Origin: Algoriphagus aestuarii
GTDB taxonomy: Bacteria; Bacteroidota; Bacteroidia; Cytophagales; Cyclobacteriaceae
NCBI GenBank assembly: GCA_017051695.1
Contig: JAFIDK010000002.1
Span: 186,001-250,000, forward strand
Length of the DNA: 64,000 bases
Direction of reading: 5' to 3'
Each line of letters starts with the position of its first letter. The stretch's first letter is position 1. The notes beneath the pieces were generated by a model. That model had not been told where the DNA came from, searched no databases, and was given only the letters and a program-made list of their open reading frames with translations. A program made the position numbers and the translations under genes. Positions 37,340-46,049 of the stretch are shown here, piece after piece.

Positions 37340-40300
37340 ATGAAAAAGAAGTTTTTATTTGGCATCCTCTTGGTCCTTATAGTAGGGACATCTTGGAATT
37401 TTTTTGAGGTAAACCCATTTCGGATTTATCCCTATCTGCAGGTGTATGGAGAAGGGAAAGTACAAATTACCTGGTTCAGTAATTCGCTTACCAGCAGCTC
37501 GATAAAAATACAAGATGAATCCGGTTCAATATTATTCAGTCAAGCGGTCGAAGGCAAATCAATGTCGGAACTGTACTATACCAATGCCGAAAAAAATCAG
37601 GTACTAAATGGCTTGGATCAAGGCAGTTGGATAGGAGCAGAGGAATCTTTTAAATATCAAGTTCAAATTTCACTTCCACCCGGTAAAAGTATTTCTTACT
37701 CGGTGGAATTAGGTGGACAGACTTTTTCCGAACAATTTAAATCTCCTCCTTCCAAAGGAGATTGGGAGAAAATCAGGTTTATTGCCTTTGCAGATTCAGA
37801 AACAGATCCAAGAGGAAGAGTGACAAATCGTGCATGGTATCCCGGAACACCTGTATTTAGGCCGATTACGACAGTTCCACAATTATGGAAACAGAAATTT
37901 GGTACCACTACGGAGCAAGGAATAGAGCTACCAAACTACATGCTGACAGAAGAGAAAGGCTATGCAGAAAATCTAAAAATTGTAAATGACCGTTCTCCTG
38001 ACTTTATAGTAATGCCAGGTGATTTGGTACAAGGTGCTGGCTACCAGCCTGCATGGGATGAGTTTTTTAGACAAAATGCAGGAGAGTGGGGCAAAGGTTT
38101 GTCCCGCTATGCGATCATCCCAGCTCTAGGAAACTGGGAATCATTTGGTGCTATCAACGGTGGATATGCCTACAATGAACGGGGTGCGTTTCTCCCAATT
38201 TTAAGTCGAAGTAGATTTCATGCTTATTTTGAAACACCTGGCACAGATCCTTTGCAAAAGCATCGTCAGAGCTATTATCGAAGTGATTTTGGACCCGTTA
38301 CAATTCTAACTCTGGATTCCAGTAATGGGACACCTGATCAACACCCCTCTGATTTTGATGGGCAAACAAAACTGAAAGGGAAGGAATTTACAGTTCCTGG
38401 AACAGATACCCAGGAAAATTATACCTCATCCCAATATGTCGGAGCAGGCGGGAAGGACTTGAGTAGTTTTGGCCCAGGTTCTGACCAATACGTTTGGCTG
38501 GAGGCCAATCTTAAAAAAGCGAGTGAAGCGGGTCAATTGATTTTTGTTCAGTACCATCATATCGCATTTTCATCCGGAGAGCATGGAGTTCCTTTAAATC
38601 ATGAATTATCTATTGGTCAAGTTGGTACTCCATTGCAGGTTTTGAACCCATTATTCGAGCAATATGGGGTAATTGCTGTTTTTTCGGGACATGATGAGCT
38701 TTTTGAAAGAAGCTTTGTGGATGAAGATGGGGATGGTAAAGGAATCATGTATTACGATGTGGGAGTGGCAGGAGATGGTATGAGGGGCGAAAAAAGAGAT
38801 TGGTTAGGAAATCCCTTGAATACGTTGGATTATAATCCTTATAGAAAATGGACTGCTGATCAAAGCGAAGCTGAAATATGGAATACCAGCGGAGCCAATC
38901 CGATTTTGGTAGATGGTGGAAAACATTATGGTCATCTTGAAGTGAATCTTGAAAAGGTTACTGAAGGAGAAAATCAATTTGCCAATATCAGGTTTACTCC
39001 TGTTTATGCCTTTCCGGTTTTAGATCAAAATTATAACCTGTTAAGGGTGGAACGAAGAGTGTATAAGGATGAAATCCAACTCAAAATACCTTTGAGAGTT
39101 AAAGAAGATTCTCCTGTTTTCAAGGAGGAACAGACTCTCAAACTTGGAGCAGATGGAAAAGTAATCACAAATGCATCAGATTATATTTTTTCTGGCTATT
39201 CTGAAAGCTATCAGTATGATTTTTCCAGATCACTCACTTATTCCTGTGAGGATGTGGGCTTGAATGAAGTTAAGGTAAAAGTGAAATCTGAAGGAGTTGT
39301 CAAATGGGAGGGAACTGTCAAAGTCCATGTTTTGGATGAAACAAAGCCTACTCTGGTTCTAAAGGAATTTGTGGGATCGCTGGATGTGACCACCTCAAAC
39401 AGTTTTGAAATCAAAAGAGATCATATCATTTCTAGCTTTTCGGATAATTGTGAAAATGATTTAGAAATCAATTATAGCCCCAAAACTGTTGGTTGTGAAG
39501 ATTTGAATCTACCGATCAAAGTGGAAGTTTCCATTAAAGATCAATCAGGGAATATCACAACTGGTTTCACCACAATTAAAATAGAGAAAACTCAAAGCAA
39601 GAAAATCAGTGTCAATGGCCCTTCTACCGCAGTGATAGGTTCGGAAATTCAATTGGAATTGGGGGCTGAATTCTCCTATTCAGTTTTGGGCTGGTATAAA
39701 GGCGATGTATTAATCTCCTCATCTACTTCAAAGGTTTTAACTATTTCTGAATCAGGTATTTATTCAGCAAAAATTTTGCCTGTAAATGGCTGTCCTGTGT
39801 TTACTGTATCCAAAGAAGTCAAGTTTTCAGAAGACCCTGGCACAGGAGATAAACCATATCCTGATCTGAAAGAAAGAATCGAGCTGCCATTAAATGAAAA
39901 TGGTATCGCTGAACTTTCCAAAGGAAATGTTTTCCTTAGCACACCTTCATCTGAATTAACCATCACACTGAGTAAGAATGTTTTTAAATGTGAAAACATC
40001 GGGAACAACACGGTATTGGTAACCATTAAAGACAAAAGCGGGAATGAATGGGAGGAATCAATCCTAGTTAAGTTAGAGGATAATTTACCTCCTGTTTTAA
40101 CAACCAAGAACATCGAAATTGGCCTGGATTTAACAAAAGGTGAAGTTGCCCTGAATCCAGAGGATTTTATCATCGAAATCTCAGATAATTGTGGTGTAAA
40201 AGAACTGACTATTAATAAAACTGCTCTAGATTGTGAGTCGGTTGGCAAAGAAATTCAGGTCGAATTAAGGGCAGTAGATTTGGCCGGGAATGTTACTGAA

Positions 40301-41062
40301 AAAACTGCCATTGTCAAGGTAAAATCCCAAGTTTCCATGCCAGTTACCATTTCAGGGCCTGAAAGTATATGTATTGGAGAAAATGGAGAGATCAAGTTAA
40401 GCGGTGAGGCAATGTTTGAAGTTGTCAGATGGAGAAGAAATGGGATAGAAATGCAAGGTCAAAAAGGAAAAACCTTAGCAATAGAAGAGGGAGGTATTTA
40501 CCATGCCGTAATCCGTTTTGAAGGAGGCTGCCTGTTTGAAACGGAAAAGATAGAAATAAAATCCTCTGAAAAGCCAGAAGGTGAAATCGAGGAGGATGGA
40601 AATATATTGAGAGCTCCAGAAGGGAATTACACTTATCAGTGGTTTAGAAATGGAGAACTCATTCCTGATCAAACTTCTCGCTCAATTTCACTCTCACAAA
40701 TGGGGGCTTATTCAGTAGAAATTGCCAATGAGTTGGGTTGTAGTGCTAGACTTGGGCCAGTTGAAGTCACTATTTCAGGTTTGATCAATGGAAATGTAGT
40801 ATCTCATGAATTGAAAATCTACCCAAACCCAGTATCCTCAGAGGTTACCATTGAATCAATTGGAGATTTAGAGTTTATTGCCGGCTCTTGGGAAGTATTT
40901 GATATGAATGGAAAGAGTCTGAATTCAAACATCCGCTTATTAAGTGAAAGCACAACGAAACTTACCTTGGATGTGAGTTCACTTTCAAATGGAGGGTACC
41001 TTATTTCTATAAAAGGCTCCGATCATCAAGTCTTCTTGGGAAGGATTTTAAAGATGAAATAA
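37340..41062 (+). CDS. T9SS-exported metallophosphoesterase with Ig-like domains
   Basis: A 1240-residue multidomain secreted protein. A hydrophobic N terminus (MKKKFLFGILLVLIVGTSW) acts as signal. A fibronectin-like N domain (30-135) precedes a calcineurin-like phosphoesterase domain (about 145-575) as in purple acid phosphatases. Its motifs are partly unusual: Asp152 region ADSETD, GD at 227-228, GNWE at 264-267 where GNHE is usual, HH at 406-407 and GHDE at 450-453 where GHxH is usual. Residues 600-1140 are repeated beta-sandwich modules, each with Cys pairs and D.T or NG turns. The C terminus begins IYPNPVSSEV and is a type A T9SS sorting domain. Catalytic competence is uncertain. Confidence 0.9.
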   Translation: MKKKFLFGILLVLIVGTSWNFFEVNPFRIYPYLQVYGEGKVQITWFSNSLTSSSIKIQDESGSILFSQAVEGKSMSELYYTNAEKNQVLNGLDQGSWIGAEESFKYQVQISLPPGKSISYSVELGGQTFSEQFKSPPSKGDWEKIRFIAFADSETDPRGRVTNRAWYPGTPVFRPITTVPQLWKQKFGTTTEQGIELPNYMLTEEKGYAENLKIVNDRSPDFIVMPGDLVQGAGYQPAWDEFFRQNAGEWGKGLSRYAIIPALGNWESFGAINGGYAYNERGAFLPILSRSRFHAYFETPGTDPLQKHRQSYYRSDFGPVTILTLDSSNGTPDQHPSDFDGQTKLKGKEFTVPGTDTQENYTSSQYVGAGGKDLSSFGPGSDQYVWLEANLKKASEAGQLIFVQYHHIAFSSGEHGVPLNHELSIGQVGTPLQVLNPLFEQYGVIAVFSGHDELFERSFVDEDGDGKGIMYYDVGVAGDGMRGEKRDWLGNPLNTLDYNPYRKWTADQSEAEIWNTSGANPILVDGGKHYGHLEVNLEKVTEGENQFANIRFTPVYAFPVLDQNYNLLRVERRVYKDEIQLKIPLRVKEDSPVFKEEQTLKLGADGKVITNASDYIFSGYSESYQYDFSRSLTYSCEDVGLNEVKVKVKSEGVVKWEGTVKVHVLDETKPTLVLKEFVGSLDVTTSNSFEIKRDHIISSFSDNCENDLEINYSPKTVGCEDLNLPIKVEVSIKDQSGNITTGFTTIKIEKTQSKKISVNGPSTAVIGSEIQLELGAEFSYSVLGWYKGDVLISSSTSKVLTISESGIYSAKILPVNGCPVFTVSKEVKFSEDPGTGDKPYPDLKERIELPLNENGIAELSKGNVFLSTPSSELTITLSKNVFKCENIGNNTVLVTIKDKSGNEWEESILVKLEDNLPPVLTTKNIEIGLDLTKGEVALNPEDFIIEISDNCGVKELTINKTALDCESVGKEIQVELRAVDLAGNVTEKTAIVKVKSQVSMPVTISGPESICIGENGEIKLSGEAMFEVVRWRRNGIEMQGQKGKTLAIEEGGIYHAVIRFEGGCLFETEKIEIKSSEKPEGEIEEDGNILRAPEGNYTYQWFRNGELIPDQTSRSISLSQMGAYSVEIANELGCSARLGPVEVTISGLINGNVVSHELKIYPNPVSSEVTIESIGDLEFIAGSWEVFDMNGKSLNSNIRLLSESTTKLTLDVSSLSNGGYLISIKGSDHQVFLGRILKMK

Positions 41063-41215
41063 AGCATTAAGTTTAGAACTAGCTGAAGTTTGATTCTGGA
41101 TTTGGAGCATTTTTTTTTTTTTCAAAATTTTCTTACTAATACTTGGTCTTTGTTGCGAATTATATTTTGGATACGTCTGGTTCACAGTGTATTTCTAATC
41201 CAAAATCAACCAATC

Positions 41216-41647
41216 ATGAAACAAGTATTTTATATTTTGATTTGCTCCCTAATTGTTTTTTCATGTGAAAAAAAAGAGGAAAATCCTGTTATCAAAGTGA
41301 CATATGAAGTCATTACAAGTGATGGAGCCCAATGGTCGGGTGAATATGATGACGAAAACGGGGAAAGAATCAATACGTTCGATTTAGGAGGAGGGACTCT
41401 TCCCAGTGGTTGGAGATACAGTTTTGAACCAAAAGTCTATCCTATAATAGTGACCATCCATGGGACAGCTGAATGCCCAACTTGTGATTACGAAACCCAG
41501 CGAGATAACTCTCAGGACTTGACAGTCAACTTATATATCAATGACGAACTGGTGCAAACCCAAACTAATATGTGTCGAGGGTGCACCAATGGAACAGTAA
41601 AAGGTTTGGCTACAGCTTGGATGAAACTACCTGAAGAACTGGAATAG
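41216..41647 (+). CDS. Small lipoprotein with two CxxC motifs
   Basis: The ATG of MKQVFYILICSLIVFSCEKKE gives 143 residues with a lipobox ending at Cys17; the residues after it (EKKE) predict outer-membrane retention by local rules. The mature part is a beta-rich domain with two cysteine pairs, CPTC and CRGC, in TAECPTCDYE and TNMCRGCTNG, which could form disulphides or bind a metal. I do not recognise the family. The upstream in-frame extension begins in AT-rich non-coding sequence and is rejected. A terminator follows. Confidence 0.82.
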   Translation: MKQVFYILICSLIVFSCEKKEENPVIKVTYEVITSDGAQWSGEYDDENGERINTFDLGGGTLPSGWRYSFEPKVYPIIVTIHGTAECPTCDYETQRDNSQDLTVNLYINDELVQTQTNMCRGCTNGTVKGLATAWMKLPEELE

Positions 41648-41661
41648 ATCGAATAAAAAAT

Positions 41662-41689
41662 AAGGGCTTGAAATTTACTTCAAGCCCTT
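41662..41689. terminator. Bidirectional terminator
   Basis: AAGGGCTTGAA (41662-41672) pairs with TTCAAGCCCTT (41679-41689), T-rich on the right and A-rich on the left. It lies between the convergent lipoprotein and acyl-CoA dehydrogenase genes. Confidence 0.9.
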
Positions 41690-41694
41690 TTTGC

Positions 41695-42891
41695 TTATTT
41701 GAATGCCGGAATTCCAGTAATCTCGTTTCCTAAAATCAGTAAATGAATATCATGGGTTCCCTCATAAGTGATCACTGATTCCAGGTTCATCATATGACGC
41801 ATGATGGGATATTCTCCGGTGATGCCCATACCTCCATGAATCTGTCTCGCTTCCCTTGCGATATGTAGAGCCATATCCACGTTATTTCTTTTTGCCATAG
41901 AAATATGGACAGTTTTGGCTTTTCCTTCATTCATCATTTTACCCACTTTCCAGGCCAAAAGCTGTGCTTTGGTTATTTCAGTTAGCATTTCCGCAAGTTT
42001 CTTTTGTACCAATTGAAAGCTGGCTATTGGCTTATCAAACTGGATTCTCTCTAAAGCGTATCTTCTCGCGGAGTCATAGCAATCCATCGCAGCTCCGATT
42101 GCACCCCAGGCTATACCAAATCGGGCAGAGTCCAAGCACATCAGGGGAGCTCCTAAACCGGATTTATTTGGAAGTAGGTTTTCCTTTGGCACTTTTACAT
42201 TGTCAAAGACCAACTCACCTGTGCAGGAAGCTCTTAGAGACCATTTATGATGTGTGGTAGGGGTAGAAAATCCTTCCATACCTCTTTCTACAATCAAGCC
42301 GTGGATTCTTCCTTCTTCATTTTTAGCCCAGACTACGGCAATGTCCGCCTCAGGCGAATTTGAAATCCACATTTTGGCTCCGTTTAAAAGGTAATGGTCT
42401 CCCATGTCCTTAAAGTTGGTGACCATTCCACTTGGATTGGAACCATGATCCGGTTCCGTCAAACCAAAGCATCCAAGAAATTCTCCGGATGCTAATTTTG
42501 GAAGGTATTTTTTTCGTTGTTCCTCAGAGCCGAATTTATAAATAGGATACATGACCAATGAGCCCTGAACTGAGGCTGTTGATCTCATCCCAGAATCGCC
42601 ACGCTCAATTTCCTGCATAATCAACCCATAGGAAATATAGTCCAATCCACCACCGCCATATTCCTCTGGAATTTGCGGGCCAAATGCTCCAACATCTCCG
42701 AATTTCTTTACTATTTCATTTGGAAAATGAGCATTTTGAGCCCAGTCTTCGATATAAGGAGAAATTTCTTTTTTGACGAAATCACGCATGGAACTGCGGA
42801 TTAAAAGATGCTCATCTGTCAATAAATCATCGATTTGTAAGAAATCAACACCTTCAAATAGATCTTGTTTTTGGGATATTTGGGTAGCCAT
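41695..42891 (-). CDS. Acyl-CoA dehydrogenase, glutaryl-CoA dehydrogenase-like
   Basis: A 398-residue FAD-dependent enzyme. The FAD/substrate blocks CFGLTEPDHGSNPSGM and WISNSPEADIAVVWA are typical of the glutaryl-CoA dehydrogenase group, as are RGDSGMRSTASVQGSLVM and the Arg in LRASCTG. The catalytic base is Glu377 in TYEGTHDIH. Enzymes of this group convert glutaryl-CoA to crotonyl-CoA in lysine and tryptophan breakdown. It is divergent from a tryptophan 2,3-dioxygenase-like gene, which supports a role in amino-acid catabolism, though glutaryl-CoA is not the only possible substrate. Confidence 0.9.
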   Translation of the reverse strand: MATQISQKQDLFEGVDFLQIDDLLTDEHLLIRSSMRDFVKKEISPYIEDWAQNAHFPNEIVKKFGDVGAFGPQIPEEYGGGGLDYISYGLIMQEIERGDSGMRSTASVQGSLVMYPIYKFGSEEQRKKYLPKLASGEFLGCFGLTEPDHGSNPSGMVTNFKDMGDHYLLNGAKMWISNSPEADIAVVWAKNEEGRIHGLIVERGMEGFSTPTTHHKWSLRASCTGELVFDNVKVPKENLLPNKSGLGAPLMCLDSARFGIAWGAIGAAMDCYDSARRYALERIQFDKPIASFQLVQKKLAEMLTEITKAQLLAWKVGKMMNEGKAKTVHISMAKRNNVDMALHIAREARQIHGGMGITGEYPIMRHMMNLESVITYEGTHDIHLLILGNEITGIPAFK

Positions 42892-43015
42892 TGCCTCCAG
42901 GGGATTTTGGTTAATTAGTATATATCAGTGATTTTTGTCTAGTCAAAAAATATCTGACTTGCTCGAAGTAAATAGATTGCTTCCTAAAAGTCTATCTTTT
43001 TTAAATAAATTAAAG

Positions 43016-43975
43016 ATGAAACACGGTGAATTTGATCCAAAAATCCTAGACAAGATAGAACAGCTTCAGAGCAAGTTCAAAGCTTCAGGACAGGACATGC
43101 TTTCCTATCTGGAAGGTTTGCTTTATGCCGACTATCTTACTTACTGGGAATACATCAATTTGGACGTATTGTTATCCCTTCAGCAGCCAAAGACTTCTTT
43201 TCCAGATGAGAAAATTTTTATTATCTATCATCAGATTACTGAGCTGTATTTTAAATTGATCATTTCTGAAATGGAACAAATTTCCATTCAGGAACCTATC
43301 ACTTCTGAGTTTTTTGTGTCAAGGCTGGAGCGGATCAACATGTATTTTGATCATTTGATCAGTTCGTTTGCCATGATGTGGAAGGGGATGGAAAGAGAAC
43401 AATTCCTGAAATTCAGAATGTCACTTTTACCTTCCAGTGGTTTCCAGTCAGCGCAGTATCGAGAAATCGAATTGATGGCAGCAGATGCGTTTAATTTGGT
43501 CGCTCTGAAAAATCGCGAAGAACATGATTATCACAGCCAGGCAGATGATTTATTTGAGCACTTGTATTGGCAGCAGGGCGCGATAGAACTGGCAACTGGA
43601 GAGAAAACTTTGACCTTAAAAAACTTTGAAGTTAAGTACGGTAAAAAGCTTAAAGAGATAATTGAATCTTTTAGGCGTAAAAATCTATGGCAGAAGTATA
43701 TAGACTGCGCTGAAAAGTCTGAGGCGTTAAAAGAAGCTCTGAAACAATTTGACCTAAAAGCCAATGTTTTTTGGCCATTGGCACATTATAAATCCGCAGT
43801 CAGATACCTTCAAAAAGACCCTGTAGATATCGCGGCAACAGGTGGTACCAACTGGCAGAAGTATCTTCCTCCGCGTTTTCAAAAAGTGATTTTCTATCCT
43901 GAATTATGGACAGAAGCTGAGAAAGAGGAATGGGGAAAAGGATGGGTTGTCAAAGAGATTTTTGGGGAAGACTAA
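43016..43975 (+). CDS. Tryptophan 2,3-dioxygenase family protein
   Basis: From MKHGEFDPKILDKIEQ the protein has 319 residues. A TTG at 42935 would extend it by 27 residues, but that codon falls in a GATTTTTG element at 42930-42937 that may be the promoter. Family landmarks: SYLEGLLYADYLTYWEYINL, DEKIFIIYHQITELYFKLI with His72, FRMSLLPSSGFQSAQYREIE, the heme-ligand candidate His257 in WPLAHYKSAVRYL and the TGGT loop at 275-278. The canonical enzyme opens the indole ring of L-tryptophan to N-formylkynurenine. It is diverged from classical KynA, so the substrate needs care. It stands back to back with the glutaryl-CoA dehydrogenase-like gene. Confidence 0.85.
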   Translation: MKHGEFDPKILDKIEQLQSKFKASGQDMLSYLEGLLYADYLTYWEYINLDVLLSLQQPKTSFPDEKIFIIYHQITELYFKLIISEMEQISIQEPITSEFFVSRLERINMYFDHLISSFAMMWKGMEREQFLKFRMSLLPSSGFQSAQYREIELMAADAFNLVALKNREEHDYHSQADDLFEHLYWQQGAIELATGEKTLTLKNFEVKYGKKLKEIIESFRRKNLWQKYIDCAEKSEALKEALKQFDLKANVFWPLAHYKSAVRYLQKDPVDIAATGGTNWQKYLPPRFQKVIFYPELWTEAEKEEWGKGWVVKEIFGED

Positions 43976-44140
43976 AAAAGAATCCTATACTATTCTACAT
44001 AGTTTTTTCAGTTTTCAGAGCTGGTTTTAAAGAATATCTTGAGGAAATCATGGAAATAGATGGTTTAGGAAGTTCTGGGATTGTGTTTTTCTTAAATTGA
44101 ACTTGGAAATAATCGATCATAGACCAAAAACTCTAAACCC

Positions 44141-44437
44141 ATGAATATTCTTAAAAACATCAAATTATCTGAAGAAAGAGCCGGAGTACTCCAGGTTTAT
44201 AAGACAGAAAAACTGAATCTTTTTTCCATTGCTTTGGTAAAAAATCAAATGCTGAAAAAGCATCATACAACAGTTCCTACACTTCTGACCATGCTGAAAG
44301 GCAAAATCGAATTTGAAATCGAAGGAAAAGTATTAGAGTTTTCTGAATTTGATATTTATGAGATCCCGGTTTCAGTCGAGCATGAGGTAAGGGGAATAGA
44401 TCCTGAAAACATTTTTACTCTAACCCAGGAGAGGTGA
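44141..44437 (+). CDS. Small cupin-like protein
   Basis: A 98-residue single-domain protein with the strand pattern of a cupin barrel: HTTVPTLLTMLKGKIEFEIEG is the first cupin motif and DIYEIPVSVEHEVRG the second. His residues at the start of motif 1 (HH at about 46-47) and in motif 2 (EHE) could bind metal. It is cytoplasmic, with no signal. Its stop lies 4 bases from the end of the convergent M19-like gene. No specific function can be assigned; small cupins act as sugar or metal binders or as enzymes. Confidence 0.85.
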   Translation: MNILKNIKLSEERAGVLQVYKTEKLNLFSIALVKNQMLKKHHTTVPTLLTMLKGKIEFEIEGKVLEFSEFDIYEIPVSVEHEVRGIDPENIFTLTQER

Positions 44438-44441
44438 CATT

Positions 44442-46040
44442 TCAATTTTTGTCTGGATAATGTAGCTTGACAAAACTCGCGGCATTGTTAAAACAAAAAT
44501 CCTCTACTGCTTTTCTTACATCATCTGTTGATTTGAGATGGGATAGGTGGTTTGGAGCATCTTTTTTTCTGGCTTGTTCTATTTCAAAAATCAGATTTCC
44601 TGCGAAAACTTCGAATTCCAAAACGGTAGGATAGGGACTTACAGGATCAATTAAGCCCTCCAGATCAGTGCCGATGGTGATACATTTCCAGATCTGTTTC
44701 TTTTTTTGATCGTCGAGATTGGGATTTGCATAAGCACTTTTGACTATTCCTTCGATATTTTCCCAGAGCAGTTGAATGCCGTTTCTTTTACTGTCTTTGT
44801 CCTTATCCGTGATTCCTAAAATTCTTTGGTCAAAGGAAAGGCCGAATAATCCATTGGTTTTCACGATTACTTCAATGTCTTCATCACACAGGTTGATATT
44901 CCAGGAATTGAACAAACCCGAATCATCACAGTAATCATCCACCTCATTTGCCATCCGCTCGATATGCCTTTCTAAAGTAGAAATACCGGAATAGCCGCAA
45001 TGCGAACCGATAACTGGGATTACATCCCCATTCTCCAAACATGGGAGAATCACTTCTTGGTAGTATTCCTGCCTTGATCTGGCACTCATATGTTTCACAT
45101 CGATCAGTATTCTGTATCCAAGTGATGGATCCTTTTCCAGTTTTTTGTTTAATCCCAATAACTCCCTGAGAATTCGTCTTCCATTGTCATTAAAACCTTC
45201 ATTCATTAAATCAGATTGATCCAATAAGGCTTTGCCCTGATCCGGGATGGAGTGCGCATGCCCACATAGTTTGTTGTTGAAATGATGGGCAAAAGTGATA
45301 AAGAATACGGGAGTCGGCCATTTATCCTTTATATGTTTGACCCTTCTGGAAACTTCAGCAATACTGGCACGGTCTGTTCCTAAAGAATGTGCCCCCTCAA
45401 TGGTTAGAACCATTGTAATTTCATCATCGTCCTCTACAGAGGTTTTAAGCTCTTCGTTGGAAATCGGGATCCTATAACTGGCATTTTTTGCCACCATTTC
45501 GTCTGGAAAATTACTTTTCCTTGTCTTCTCAGATTCAAAAATCCTCCTGGCCAATCCCGGTGTGAAGACTTCATTTTTTTTGATTCGCTTTCCTGAGTCC
45601 TTGGTGACAAACTCCATTTCCCGATTCAAGGATTCCCAATAATCATAGGCTGAAGATTGGAAATAATCCACAGACTCATCAGGAATTCTCATATAAGCTG
45701 TTTGGATAAAATCCCGGAAAGGAAGTTTATGGCTGGTGGCGAATGAAATCAAAAACCGAGTCCATTTATCATCTCCCAGTTTGGGTTTAAAACCTTTTAC
45801 AAAGGATTTCTCGAGAGGATATAGTGAATTGAACGTCAGTCGAAGATTGGCATTCCAAGCTTTTACAAGGTCTGTTTGGCTATAAGAGGCTCCCATTTTG
45901 CCTTTTAAATAGCCTTTTCTATTGGAAGAGATCACCGTCCAGGGACTGAACTCACCTCTTCTTTCGAAACGCTTGCGTTGTTCTTGCATCCAAAAATGAG
46001 CCCTCATATGGTTATGGCAATGCAAATCAGAAAATCTCAT
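44442..46040 (-). CDS. Membrane-dipeptidase/amidohydrolase-like metalloenzyme
   Basis: A 532-residue cytoplasmic protein with the layout of peptidase M19/amidohydrolase enzymes: an N-terminal metal motif DLHCHNH (His7, His9), the bridging Glu in LTIEGAHSLG, His in DVKHMSARSRQEY, His in VIGSHCGYSG, and Asp in TIGTDLEGLIDP near the end. This order matches M19 renal-dipeptidase-like enzymes, but the protein is longer, with an extra ~150-residue region after the first motif (SSNRKGYLKGKMGASY onward). No signal peptide is visible. The DUF900 hydrolase gene ends 9 bases upstream, so the two form an operon. Substrate unknown. Confidence 0.8.
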   Translation of the reverse strand: MRFSDLHCHNHMRAHFWMQEQRKRFERRGEFSPWTVISSNRKGYLKGKMGASYSQTDLVKAWNANLRLTFNSLYPLEKSFVKGFKPKLGDDKWTRFLISFATSHKLPFRDFIQTAYMRIPDESVDYFQSSAYDYWESLNREMEFVTKDSGKRIKKNEVFTPGLARRIFESEKTRKSNFPDEMVAKNASYRIPISNEELKTSVEDDDEITMVLTIEGAHSLGTDRASIAEVSRRVKHIKDKWPTPVFFITFAHHFNNKLCGHAHSIPDQGKALLDQSDLMNEGFNDNGRRILRELLGLNKKLEKDPSLGYRILIDVKHMSARSRQEYYQEVILPCLENGDVIPVIGSHCGYSGISTLERHIERMANEVDDYCDDSGLFNSWNINLCDEDIEVIVKTNGLFGLSFDQRILGITDKDKDSKRNGIQLLWENIEGIVKSAYANPNLDDQKKKQIWKCITIGTDLEGLIDPVSPYPTVLEFEVFAGNLIFEIEQARKKDAPNHLSHLKSTDDVRKAVEDFCFNNAASFVKLHYPDKN

Positions 46041-46049
46041 GTCTTTGGA

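Noticed and set aside
43976-44097. Open frame after the dioxygenase gene that could be a gene remnant
   Set aside because: About 40 codons without a credible start; no similarity to a known protein by eye; likely chance in AT-rich spacer.
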